Assembly (NCBI RefSeq): GCF_019443325.1
Contig: NZ_CP080383.1
Coordinates: 3,038,001-3,102,000, forward strand
Length of the DNA: 64,000 nucleotides
Direction of reading: 5' to 3'
Origin: Cryobacterium sp. PAMC25264
GTDB taxonomy: Bacteria; Actinomycetota; Actinomycetes; Actinomycetales; Microbacteriaceae
This document shows positions 27,710 through 37,987 of this stretch, one piece after another. The translations under genes were made by a program, and so were the position numbers. How positions within the stretch are numbered: the first letter of the stretch is position 1; each line of letters opens with the position of its first letter. The notes below the pieces were generated by a model, which worked only from the letters and a program-made list of their open reading frames with translations, made no database searches and was not told where the DNA came from.

Positions 27710-27857
27710 GGCACAGGCCTTCGCGGTCGAGGGGGAAGCCGCACACTCGCGGGACATCCCGAGACCGGCCTGGAATCAGGCTACGGCCACCGAGGCCCGA
27801 ACAACCGGGACCATAGACCTAGTCGACGGTTCGGATACATCCGCCGGCACCGGCTGT

Positions 27858-27918
27858 GACTGCGAGTTGCCGCGAAGTGCCCCCTGGCGGGCGCTCAGGG
27901 GTCACTTCGGCCGCAGTC
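27858..27918. terminator. Palindrome of the GAGTTGCCGCGAA family
   Basis: Outer arms GACTGCG/CGCAGTC and inner arms GAAGTGCCCCCTG/CAGGGGTCACTTC (one mismatch) form a long hairpin with a small bulge. It shares GAGTTGCCGCGAA with the element at 5751. It sits in a 318-base gap between malic enzyme and the DHA2 transporter, upstream of the former and downstream of the latter. Confidence 0.55.
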
Positions 27919-27940
27919 GATGATGGGCGCGGAGCCGAGG

Positions 27941-27986
27941 TGCGCCCAATTCCCCCCTCGCGCGCTGCGAAGGGGCATTTTGACGC
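27941..27986. repeat. Second, weaker palindrome in the same gap
   Basis: Left TGCGCCCAATTCCCCC and right GGGGCATTTTGACGCA pair imperfectly around CTCG/CGAA. The right half resembles the GGGGCATTTTTCGGC arm of the element at 5751, so it may be a decayed copy. It lies about 40 bases after the transporter stop at 28028 and could serve as its terminator. Confidence 0.4.
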
Positions 27987-28027
27987 ATGTCGGCGGGCCG
28001 GATGAGCGGGGCCGGCCGGGAAATCCG

Positions 28028-30332
<2,305 letters not shown>

Positions 30333-30343
30333 AGAGTGCAGCT

Positions 30344-30368
30344 TTGCACTTTCCATAGTGAAGTGCAA
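30344..30368. promoter_or_regulatory. Putative TetR operator (upstream copy)
   Basis: TTGCACTT and AAGTGCAA form perfect 8-base arms around a 9-base spacer, three bases from the start-proximal copy. The pair spans about 50 bases, enough to block a promoter for the TetR-efflux operon. Confidence 0.65.
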
Positions 30369-30421
30369 GTTCTTGCGGGGTGTCCCGCGGCCGGGCGCCC
30401 GTCCGGCCGCCTCACCCTGGT

Positions 30422-30796
30422 CTAGACGGGCGACTCCTGATGGGCCGCGATGGACCAGCCGCCGTTGTTCTCGTCGAAGAGATAGGTCGTGGACGTCTGC
30501 AGCTCGGTGACCACGTCGCCCCGCCAGGCGAGCGACCGGTAGACCAATACGCCGGCATGCTCGCCGACCCGGATCACGGCCGGATCGTGCAGTTCATAGC
30601 GGTCGAGCGGACCGGCGGCGGCCAGGGCGGCCCGCACGTGATCCCGGTCCACCACCTGGCCCGGGAGGATGAGCAGGGCGTCACCGGTCATGGTGCGTTG
30701 GTAGTAGTCGCCGCCCTTACCCGCGAGGATGGCGCGCCATCCGTCGTGGGCTTCGTGCAGGAGCCTGGCAGGGAGATCGTCGGTGATCACAGTCAT
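30422..30796 (-). CDS. SnoaL-like/NTF2-fold protein
   Basis: 124-aa single-domain protein with the cone-shaped NTF2/SnoaL fold order: an N-terminal helix (LLHEAHDGWRAILAGKGGDYYQRTM), LLILPGQVVDRDHVRAALAAA as the family's central strand and helix near 41-62, and three C-terminal strands (GVLVYRSLAWR, TSTTYLFDENNGGWSIAAHQ). Close relatives are annotated DUF4440 or nuclear transport factor 2-like; ligand and reaction are unknown. The two flanking genes are on the same strand, but there is no overlap. Confidence 0.8.
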   Translation of the reverse strand: MTVITDDLPARLLHEAHDGWRAILAGKGGDYYQRTMTGDALLILPGQVVDRDHVRAALAAAGPLDRYELHDPAVIRVGEHAGVLVYRSLAWRGDVVTELQTSTTYLFDENNGGWSIAAHQESPV

Positions 30797-30829
30797 GACC
30801 CCACGCTAGACCCGGCGGGGTGCGGATGG

Positions 30830-31459
30830 TCAGAATCTGTGCTGGAGAATCCAGGAGTGCATGGTCACGGCCGCCGCTGCGGAGGCGTTGATCGAGCGCG
30901 TCGAGCCGAACTGGCTGATCTCCACCATGGCGTCACCGGCGGCAACGGCCTCCGGTGAGAGGCCGGGGCCCTCCTGCCCGAAGAGCATCACACAGCGCTC
31001 GGGGAAGCGATAAGTCTCCATGATCACGCTGCCGGGCATGTTGTCGATGGCGATGATGGGCAGGGATTCGGAGCGTGCCCACTCGACGAACGCCGCCACA
31101 TCCGGATGGTGCATGACGTGCTGGTAGCGGTCGGTCACCATCGCGCCGCGCTTGTTCCAGCGCTTGCGCCCCACGATGTGCACGGTGTCGGCGCCGAACG
31201 CGTTGGCGCTGCGCACGATGGAACCGATGTTCATGTCGTGCTGCCAGTTCTCGATGGCCACGTGGAACGGGTTGCGCTTCTCGTCGAGGTCGGCGACGAT
31301 CGCCGCCATCTTCCAATAGCGGTAGCGGTCGATCACGTTGCGGGTATCGCCACGCTCGAGCAGTTCGGAATCGTAGTACGCCTCGTCCGGCCACTCGCCG
31401 ATCCACGGACCGACCCCGTAGGTGGACAGCTCTGGCGAGGGGTTCAACGGTTCTGGCAC
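30830..31459 (-). CDS. SpoU/TrmH family RNA methyltransferase
   Basis: 209-aa 2'-O-ribose RNA methyltransferase of the SPOUT superfamily. The three family motifs are present: NWQHDMNIGSIVRSANAFG near residues 72-90 (motif 1 with Asn and Arg), VMLFGQEGPGLSPEA near 158-172 (motif 2), and ISQFGSTRSINASAAAAV near 182-199 (motif 3, knot). The N-terminus is short and lacks an L30e-like domain. GTG 31459 is used because the coding residues before it do not match the family. The substrate RNA (tRNA or rRNA) is not determined. Confidence 0.9.
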   Translation of the reverse strand: MPEPLNPSPELSTYGVGPWIGEWPDEAYYDSELLERGDTRNVIDRYRYWKMAAIVADLDEKRNPFHVAIENWQHDMNIGSIVRSANAFGADTVHIVGRKRWNKRGAMVTDRYQHVMHHPDVAAFVEWARSESLPIIAIDNMPGSVIMETYRFPERCVMLFGQEGPGLSPEAVAAGDAMVEISQFGSTRSINASAAAAVTMHSWILQHRF

Positions 31460-31516
31460 TGCACCACCGTATCCCGCGGAGCACTGAGCTGGGCACCTAC
31501 CCTTGCCCACGGCCGT

Positions 31517-31549
31517 TTTGTACTGATACATTCTTTGTATTGATACGAA
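31517..31549. promoter_or_regulatory. Putative tandem GntR (YtrA-type) operator
   Basis: TTTGTACTGATACATT and TTTGTATTGATACGAA are direct repeats with a 17-base period matching at 12 of 16 positions; each contains TGTA-N4-TAC-type dyad symmetry. They lie 41 bases before the membrane gene and are the natural target for the GntR product encoded in the same operon. Confidence 0.55.
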
Positions 31550-31589
31550 AGCGGATGCGAATCGTCCGCTCCCGGAATTGGAGGCTCGT

Positions 31590-32504
31590 GTGTCGCTCGT
31601 GTTCGTGTGCTGTGCCCTCGCCATCGTGTTCTCGTTCGCTCCGCTGAGTTCGAGTAAGCCGGCCAACCGGGCCAGAGAGCTCGACAAGTACGCGCGCCGC
31701 CTCGGGGTAGCGGTGCCGGCCGAGCTCTCGGACAGGCTCCTCGTGCGTCTGATTCGCCGTGAACGCGCCCTCCTGACGGGCGGCCTCACCGGTATCGGGC
31801 TCGCGGTCATCGCCGCCCTCCTCCTACCCGGCGGCTTCGACGCCGCCTATGTGCCTGTTCTGGTTTTCGCTGGTCTGGGTGTCGGTAGTGCCGTGGGCGC
31901 CGCCCTCGCCTCGTCGACGAGTGCACTGAGGCCCCTGGCCGGACCGCGAGTCGCCCGCCCCACCACCCCGGTCTATGCCGACTACGTTCCCGCGGTGGAA
32001 CGCTGGAGCGGGCGCCTCCTTCCCGCCCTCGCCGTGCTCGCCGTGTTCGCGGCGTGGATCGCATTGAGCGTGGGAGCCCTCGGGGACGCCCGACTCACCG
32101 CCGCCTACATCTGGACATCTGCCGGCGCCTGTCTCGCCTATGCGGCTGCGTCAGGACTGATGGCATCTGCCCTGCTGTCACGCCGGATCCTCGATCGCGG
32201 CCAGCCGTCGGCATCCGCTACCGAACTCGCCTGGAACGATGGCCTGCGCGCCCAGGCCCTGCGCGACCTGCACGCCGTGCCGATAGTTCTGGGCTTCGTG
32301 TCTCTGCTGAGCACATTCTTCGACATTGGCTCCCTCTCTGACTACGCGGGCGGCGGTGCCACCGCAGCGGCTGTGGGCGTTGTCCTCCTCGCCGTGCTGA
32401 TGGCAGGCGGCGTCACACTGTTCATCGTCGACCTCGCCTCCAGGCCGCAGCAGTACTATTGGCGCCGGCTCTGGACCGACCGCGCCGTAGGCACCTCCGC
32501 GTGA
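31590..32504 (+). CDS. Membrane protein of unknown function co-transcribed with a GntR regulator
   Basis: 304-aa integral membrane protein with about seven hydrophobic segments, at roughly residues 2-18, 62-80, 85-105, 140-165, 170-192, 230-250 and 265-290. Between the first two is a cationic linker (ARELDKYARRLGVAVPAELSDRL). I do not recognise a family; the layout recalls partner proteins of YtrA-type regulators. GTG 31590 is used because GGAGG at 31580-31584 precedes it. The stop overlaps the regulator start. There is no ATPase gene beside it, unlike the classical ytr operons. Confidence 0.75.
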   Translation: MSLVFVCCALAIVFSFAPLSSSKPANRARELDKYARRLGVAVPAELSDRLLVRLIRRERALLTGGLTGIGLAVIAALLLPGGFDAAYVPVLVFAGLGVGSAVGAALASSTSALRPLAGPRVARPTTPVYADYVPAVERWSGRLLPALAVLAVFAAWIALSVGALGDARLTAAYIWTSAGACLAYAAASGLMASALLSRRILDRGQPSASATELAWNDGLRAQALRDLHAVPIVLGFVSLLSTFFDIGSLSDYAGGGATAAAVGVVLLAVLMAGGVTLFIVDLASRPQQYYWRRLWTDRAVGTSA

Positions 32505-32890
32505 TGATCGTCATCGATCCCGATTCCGGGATCGCTCCCTACGAACAGCTACGGGCCCAAATCGTCGAGGCAGTGGCGGCCGGCAACCTCAGACCCGGCG
32601 CGAAGCTGCCCACGGTGCGACGCCTGGCAGACGACCTGGGCATCGCGCCGAACACTGTGGCGCGCAGCTACCGTGAACTCGAACGCGACGGCGTCATCGT
32701 CACTCGTGGGCGGAATGGATCGGTCATCTCGGCGTCTTCCGCAAGCGATAGCGGTCCCGGCGCCCGCGAGGCCGCCGCGATCTTCGCCCACCGCGCGCAC
32801 GAGCTGGGCCTCACCACCGACGAAGCTCTCACGCTCGTGCGCGTCGCTCTCCTCAGTGGCGGACCTCAGGATGCGAACACCGCACTCTGA
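32501..32890 (+). CDS. GntR family regulator (YtrA subfamily)
   Basis: 129-aa GntR-type repressor of the short YtrA subfamily: the winged helix occupies about residues 12-80 (PYEQLRAQIVEAVAAGNLRPGAKLPTVRRLADDLGIAPNTVARSYRELE, split here only by description), and a 45-residue C-terminal helical dimerisation tail follows, with no large effector domain. GTG 32501 overlaps the membrane gene stop by 4 bases; ATG 32504 is an alternative. It probably represses its own operon through the tandem site at 31517. Confidence 0.88.
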   Translation: MMIVIDPDSGIAPYEQLRAQIVEAVAAGNLRPGAKLPTVRRLADDLGIAPNTVARSYRELERDGVIVTRGRNGSVISASSASDSGPGAREAAAIFAHRAHELGLTTDEALTLVRVALLSGGPQDANTAL

Positions 32891-33058
32891 CGCTCCCGGC
32901 ACGGGCCTATCCGGCACACACCCAGCTTCCGTTCATATCCGGTTCGCTAGCCTTGTACGCAGGGTGCTCATTGCCGGCCCGACAGGCGCGAGTTCGCGCA
33001 GCAAGCCGGCACCATCCGATCGAGACCGTACTCATGACCCCGACCGGAAGGCCTTTCC

Positions 33059-33748
33059 ATGCATCCCACTCTCTTCGGCATCGATCTTCTCGACTCCGAG
33101 TGGCTGATCGGCTGGTTCGGCTCCTTCGTGCTCCTCGGCGTAGCCGCCGTGGTTTTCGTCGAGACCGGGTTCATCGTGTTGTCGTTCCTGCCGGGCGACT
33201 CGCTGCTCTTCACCGTAGGGCTGCTCACCGCCACCGGGGACATCCCGTTCCCCATCTTCGTGACCTGCGCGATCATCTTCGTCGCGGCATTCGCGGGCGA
33301 CCAGCTGGCGTACGGCATCGGGCGGAAGGCCGGGCCCGCGGTGTTCGCCCGCGAGCAGAACCGGTTCTTCAACCCCAAGAACGTGGAGCGCACCAACGCC
33401 TTCTTCGCCAAGCACGGCGGCAAGGCCGTGATCATCGCCCGCTTCCTGCCCGTCTTCCGCGCGTTCGTGCCCCTCGCGGCCGGCGTCGGCAAGATGAGCT
33501 ACCGCACGTTCGTCACCTTCAACCTGATCGGTGCCTTCGCCTGGGGCGTCGGCCTCACCATGGTGGGCTTCCTGCTGGGCCAGATCGACTTCGTGGCCCG
33601 TTACTCGGAATACTTCATCATCGGCATCGTGCTGCTCTCGGGCGTCCCGATCCTCAGCGAGCTCTATAAGGCCGGCCGGGAGAACCTGCGCACCCGGGGC
33701 AAGGCCGTTGTGCCACCCGTGGAAATTCCGGAGGACGTGCGCGATTAG
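33059..33748 (+). CDS. DedA family membrane protein
   Basis: 229-aa DedA/VTT-domain protein, a family of polytopic membrane proteins implicated in lipid flipping and membrane potential homeostasis. FIVLSFLPGDSLLFTVGLL near residues 36-55 is the family's first re-entrant region, and the F[F/L]x[R/K]xxPxxR-type motif appears as ARFLPVFRAFVPLAAGVGKM near 128-147. GDQLAYGIGRKAG near 79 is conserved. ATG 33059 has GGAAGG upstream. A hairpin at 33782 follows. The gene stands alone. Confidence 0.93.
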   Translation: MHPTLFGIDLLDSEWLIGWFGSFVLLGVAAVVFVETGFIVLSFLPGDSLLFTVGLLTATGDIPFPIFVTCAIIFVAAFAGDQLAYGIGRKAGPAVFAREQNRFFNPKNVERTNAFFAKHGGKAVIIARFLPVFRAFVPLAAGVGKMSYRTFVTFNLIGAFAWGVGLTMVGFLLGQIDFVARYSEYFIIGIVLLSGVPILSELYKAGRENLRTRGKAVVPPVEIPEDVRD

Positions 33749-33781
33749 GGCGCCGGGCCCACACCAGGCCGCACGGTGTGC

Positions 33782-33811
33782 GAGGTGAGCCCCGGAATGG
33801 GGACTCACCTC
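33782..33811 (+). terminator. Hairpin after dedA
   Basis: GAGGTGAG at 33782-33789 pairs perfectly with CTCACCTC at 33804-33811, and inner CCCC/GGGG extends the stem around a short loop. It lies 33 bases after the dedA stop. The GGTGAG...CCCC layout recalls the GTGAGTTAAGCCCC palindromes elsewhere in the window. Confidence 0.55.
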
Positions 33812-33996
33812 CCGACCCTGCTGCTCGCTACATTGAGAATCGGGCGCACTGGACCGGGCGAAGGGATCTCGGCGTCCGCTCTGCTCGGTACCGCCGAGCG
33901 CGCAACACACACGACCCGGGGGGCGTCGCGATGAAACAGGGAACGTGTACTCCTGCCTGCAACTCGGCAGCGGCGCCGCGCTCGCGAAGCTGACCG

Positions 33997-34290
33997 ATGG
34001 GCCGGTTCGTCTACAACTCGACGCTCAACATCCTGCTGGACGATGAGGAGCTCAGCCACCTGCAGGCCGTCATCGGCGCCAAGTTCCGCCTCCAACAGTC
34101 GTTCTACTTCTCCTGGACCCGCCCGGCCAACACCGGCGAGTACCGGTCCACAATCTGGCTCACGCCGCACATCCCCCTGCAGTTCCACTACCGGCGGGCG
34201 CTCGGCGCAGCCCTGGACCGGGACCGGATCAACGAGATGTACGCCCAGGCGAACAGCCCGGGTGGCCTGCTGCTGGTCATCGACCCCTGA
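33997..34290 (+). CDS. Small Microbacteriaceae-type conserved protein (DUF7882-like)
   Basis: 97-aa protein of a family that, as I recall it, is abundant in Microbacteriaceae and often mislabelled as ATP-dependent DNA ligase. The pattern is MGRFVYNST at the N-terminus, LDDEELSHLQAVIGAKFR near residue 14, SFYFSWTRP near 35, STIWLTPHIPLQFHYR near 50-66, and the end ANSPGGLLLVIDP. There are no catalytic ligase motifs, so its function is unknown. It may be induced by stress, but nothing here shows that. Confidence 0.75.
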   Translation: MGRFVYNSTLNILLDDEELSHLQAVIGAKFRLQQSFYFSWTRPANTGEYRSTIWLTPHIPLQFHYRRALGAALDRDRINEMYAQANSPGGLLLVIDP

Positions 34291-34315
34291 CACCTGGCGC
34301 CGGCCGGCACCACCA

Positions 34316-35271
34316 TCAGTGATGATCGATTAGCGCCGCACCCAATTCACTGCGGAAATACAGCATGCTGTGGCCATAGCGGGTGGACGTGACCAGTCCC
34401 CCGTCCCGCAACGCGCGCAGGTGCTGGTTGACGGCGGATGCCGACACCCCGAACCGCAGGCCGAGTTCGGTGGATGACGCCGGTTCGGCCAGTGCCAGGA
34501 GCAGGGCCGTGCGGGTTCGACCGAGGAGCGCCGAGACCGCGGCCACGGTGACGGGATTCTCCGTCTGCCACATCACGCCCTGGCCGCGCGCGGAGTAGAG
34601 GATCAACGGCGGCTCATCGAGCTCCGAGGGCACCGACGCGCGGTTGGCGAACATGGTGGGCACGAGGGTGACACCCGGCCCTCAGCGGCGACGACCCGGG
34701 TGTTGACCTCGCGGTTCTTCACCGACACGACGTTGTCGGCGAAGCTCATCTCCGGTGCGAGCTCGTTGAGCATCACGGCGAGGCCGCTCTGGGCCACCCG
34801 GCGGCCGCGGTGCACGATGTCGGCCTGCAGAATGCTGCGCATCCGCGGCCAGTGCGGTGCGAACGCGCGCTCCCAGTAGTCCGCCAACACCGTCACGATC
34901 AACCGCAGCGCCGCAGCGGGGTCGCCCCTGAACGGCTGGGGCACGCGTCCGTGCAGCTTTTCCAGCTGGCCGAGCACCAGCCGGGGATCGCGGCGTCCGA
35001 GAGCGGCCAGCTCGTCGGGCAGCCGGGTGAGCGGGGAACTCGGGCGCGGGTTGAGGAAGTCGGGGGTCCAGAGCCTCTCGTCGATGAGGGCGAGCAGCAC
35101 GGCGGTGTCGGCTCCTGCCCGGGCCGACGCCGTGCGGGCCAGCCAGGCCGACTGCAGCGGATACCGTCCGGGTTCCGTAAGTGCCCGCAACGACAGGCCC
35201 ATCTCGCAGAGCGGGGACACCCCGAACTTGATGTCGCCGACATCGGCCTCGCTCAACTCGTATCGCAACAT
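34316..35271 (-). pseudogene. ArsR-type regulator with DUF5937-like N-domain, split by a frameshift
   Basis: One gene in two frames. The first part, from ATG 35271 (MLRYELSEADVGDIKFG), reads to EGRVSPSC and then out of frame near 34675; the second part (VTLVPTMFANRASV onward) carries the ArsR winged helix (ASSTELGLRFGVSASAVNQHLRALRDGGLVTSTR, described in two pieces) and ends at 34316. Adding one G to the coding-strand GGG at 34676-34674 joins them into 318 residues with EGRGVTLVPTMF across the junction, the expected family sequence. Without correction the DNA-binding domain is lost. It is divergent from an MFS gene, its likely target. Confidence 0.8.
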
Positions 35272-35291
35272 GAAGCCCAACGCTACATAAG

Positions 35292-35327
35292 TTCGTCAAC
35301 CTTCGGCGCGCTGGCATAACTGACGAA
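35292..35327. promoter_or_regulatory. Inverted repeat between the ArsR-type gene and MFS gene
   Basis: TTCGTCA at 35292-35298 and TGACGAA at 35321-35327 are perfect 7-base arms separated by 22 bases; the right arm runs into the MFS start codon. It could be the operator of the ArsR-type regulator, although the long spacer makes this uncertain. Confidence 0.4.
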
Positions 35328-36655
35328 TGCCTCTCACGCCGCCCCCGTCCACCGGCCTCATTCCCGTGTTGCCCGCGGAGGACGGTGCCCCGTCCGACCC
35401 GCCGCGCGGCTCCTGGCGGATGCGCCTGGCCGGGCCGTTCACCGACCCGGTGCTGCGCATCCTTTCGGCGTACGCCCTGGTGAGCACGCTGGGGCGCGGC
35501 GTGTTCTTCACCCTGACGGTGCTGTACTTCACCCTGATCGTGGGCTTGTCCACGGCCGAAGTGGCGATCGTGCTCACGGTGGCGAGCGCAGTAGGGGTGC
35601 TCACGGGCCTACTCGGCGGACAGCTGGCCGACCGCATCAGCTCCCGCCGGTTGCTGTTCGCCATTGTGCTGCTGGAGGGGGCGGCCCTGATCGCCTACGC
35701 GCAGTCCACCAGCTTCGGCCTGGTGCTGCTGATCGCCTGCGTCGTGACCGGGGCAGACCGGGCCGCCAACAGCACCCGCGCTGCGATCATCGCCCGTGCC
35801 TTCACGGGCGGCGCCCGGGTGGACGCCCGTGCGATCCTCCGCACCATCACCAACGTCGGCATCGCCCTGGGCTCGGCTCTCGCGAGCGTGCCGCTGCTGG
35901 TTGGCACGGGGGACGCGTTCCGGCTGGCGATCGTGCTCGCCGGCACGGCCACGCTCGCCAGCACCCTGGTGGTGTGGCGGCTGCCCAGACGGGTCAACGC
36001 GCCAGCCCGGGTGACGACCCGGACCGGTCCTTCTCCGGTGCCCAGCGGGCGGCCGCCGTTCCGCAACCCCCGCTATCTGGCCCTGACCGCCCTGTCCGGG
36101 CTCTTCGGTATCCAGTTCGGGCTGGCCGAGATCGGGTTGCCGCTCTGGGTGGTGAATTTCACCGAGGCTCCCACGGTCATGGTCTCGGTGCTGCTGATCT
36201 TGAACACCACGCTCGTGATCGCCTTCCAGATTCCGCTGTCACGCGGCACCCACGACGTGCGGCGCGCTGGGAACGCGGTAGGCCTGGCCGGGCTCCTGAT
36301 GCTGGTCGCCTGCCTGGCCTACGCGGGGTCCGGTCTGGTGCCGATCGTGGCCGCCATCGTGATGCTCGTCGTGGCGATGCTCCTGCACACCTTCGCGGAG
36401 GTGCTCTCGTCGGCCGGCACCTGGGGTCTGAGCTTCGAGCTGGCCGAACCCGATCGGGCCGGCGCCTACCAGGGCGTCTTCTCGATGGGATTCTCCCTCG
36501 GCGCCATGGTGGCACCCCTGGTGATCACCGCCACCGTGCTCACCCACGGGCCGGTGGGCTGGGCCCTGCTGGCCGCCCTCTTCGCCGGTTCCGCCGCTGG
36601 AATCGTGGTCATCGCCCGCCGCCATGCCAGGGCGGGATCTCTGATCTTTCGGTAG
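35327..36655 (+). CDS. MFS transporter
   Basis: 442-aa major facilitator with about 12 helices. Motif A-like GGQLADRISSRRLL is near residue 105, then a helix with VVTGADRAANSTRAAIIARAF near 142. A short basic loop (RLPRRVNAP) separates the halves, and the end of the second half reads FELAEPDRAGAYQGVFSMGFSLG near 370-392, typical of drug or metabolite exporters. Its start overlaps an inverted repeat and has no strong ribosome site, so translation may be leaderless. It is probably controlled by the divergent ArsR-type gene, which is broken here. The substrate is unknown. Confidence 0.88.
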   Translation: MPLTPPPSTGLIPVLPAEDGAPSDPPRGSWRMRLAGPFTDPVLRILSAYALVSTLGRGVFFTLTVLYFTLIVGLSTAEVAIVLTVASAVGVLTGLLGGQLADRISSRRLLFAIVLLEGAALIAYAQSTSFGLVLLIACVVTGADRAANSTRAAIIARAFTGGARVDARAILRTITNVGIALGSALASVPLLVGTGDAFRLAIVLAGTATLASTLVVWRLPRRVNAPARVTTRTGPSPVPSGRPPFRNPRYLALTALSGLFGIQFGLAEIGLPLWVVNFTEAPTVMVSVLLILNTTLVIAFQIPLSRGTHDVRRAGNAVGLAGLLMLVACLAYAGSGLVPIVAAIVMLVVAMLLHTFAEVLSSAGTWGLSFELAEPDRAGAYQGVFSMGFSLGAMVAPLVITATVLTHGPVGWALLAALFAGSAAGIVVIARRHARAGSLIFR

Positions 36656-36674
36656 GCCTAAAAAAGACATAGTG

Positions 36675-36690
36675 TTTAGGCATGCCTCAA
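36675..36690 (+). promoter_or_regulatory. Putative MntR/DtxR operator over the mntH start
   Basis: TTTAGGCATGCCTCAA is a 16-base palindrome with one mismatched pair, and the transporter ATG (36682-36684) lies in its centre. A metalloregulator of the DtxR/MntR class is encoded just downstream, so manganese-dependent repression is the simplest reading. Confidence 0.6.
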
Positions 36691-37961
36691 ACTGACAGGT
36701 CCGCTTCGGCCGTCGCAGCCCCGGCCCCGCTGCCCACCGTGAGCGGCGTCGCCTCCACCCGCCTGCTCTGGCTGCTCGGCCCCGCCTGGTCGCGGGGGTC
36801 GCCTATCTCGACCCGGGCAATGTGGCCAGCAACATGACTGCCGGCGCGCGGTACGGCTATCTGCTGGTGTGGGTGGTCGTGGCCGGAAACCTGATGGCCT
36901 GGCTGATCCAGTACCTCTCCGCCAAGCTCGGGATCGTCACGGGAACGAGCCTGCCGGAGGTGCTCGGTGTGCGGCTGCGCCGGCCCGCGGCCCGCCGACT
37001 GTACTGGGTACAGGCCGAACTCGTGGCCATGGCCACCGACCTGGCCGAGATCATCGGCGGCGCCGTGGCACTGAACCTGCTCTTCGGGCTGCCGCTGCTC
37101 GCCGGCGGTGTGATCACCGGCGTGATCTCGATGATCGTGCTGACCGTGCAGACCCGGCGGGGCCCGCGCGTCTTCGAACGGGTGATCGTGGCGCTGTTGC
37201 TGATCATCACGGTGGGGTTCACGGCCGGCGTCTTCTTCTCACCGCCGGATGCCGGCGGTGTCGTCGCCGGGCTCGTGCCGCGCTTCGAGGGCACCGACTC
37301 GGTGCTGCTCGCGGCGTCGATCCTGGGCGCCACGATCATGCCGCACGCGATCTACGCGCATTCGGCGCTCACCCGGGACAGGTTCCCGATGCGCCAGGGC
37401 GCCGCGGCGACCCGGCGGCTGCTCTGGGCGACCAAGTGGGATGTTTCGATCGCGATGCTCATCGCCGGCACTGTGAATCTCGCCATCCTGCTGCTCGCAG
37501 CCTCGGCCCTGCAGGGCGTGCCGGGCACGGACTCCCTCGAGGGCGCCTACCTGGCCCTGCAGAGCGGTCTGGGCCCGGTCGTCGCAACGGTGTTCGCCGT
37601 GGGCCTGCTGGCCTCGGGGCTGGCCTCCACTTCGGTGGGCGCGTACGCCGGCGCCGAGATCATGCATGGCCTGCTCAAGGTGCGGGTGCCACTGTTGCTG
37701 CGCCGCGTGGTCACCCTCATCCCGGCCCTCGTGATCCTGGGCGTGGGCTTCGACCCCACCCAGGCCCTCGTGCTCAGCCAGGTGGTGCTGTCGTTCGGCA
37801 TCCCGTTCGCCCTGATCCCGCTGGTCTGGCTCACCGCGCAGCGGGGCCTACTCGGCGACTTCACCAACCGCTGGTTCACCACGGCCGCGGGGACCGTGGC
37901 CGCCGTGCTGCTGGTGGCACTGAACGCCGTGCTCCTGGTGCTGGTCTTCAGCGCCGGGTAA
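36682..37961 (+). pseudogene. mntH: Nramp family divalent metal transporter MntH, 5' frameshift
   Basis: Nramp manganese/iron importer. From ATG 36682 the frame reads about 34 residues to LLWLLGPA and then goes out of frame to an early stop; the rest (VAGVAYLDPGNVASNMTAGA onward) lies in the next frame and ends at 37961. Adding one C to the CC at 36785-36786 gives GPALVAGVAYLDPGNV, the family's DPGN metal-binding helix, and a 426-residue protein of normal length. MPHAIYAHS near 215 is the second metal-binding helix. As sequenced, a start at or beyond 36822 would lack DPGN, so the product would be inactive. MntR follows. Confidence 0.85.
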
Positions 37962-37987
37962 GACCGGGCCGATACTCTGAAGGCGCC

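Noticed and set aside
27858..27986. Structured RNA or riboswitch in the gap before the DHA2 terminator
   Set aside because: Only simple palindromes are seen; no known riboswitch consensus and the strand of the flanking genes fits a terminator/repeat.
33812..33996. Possible small gene between dedA and the 97-aa protein (ATG 33931 region)
   Set aside because: Short frame rich in Cys/Pro/Arg with no ribosome site; I prefer to leave the gap as promoter region.
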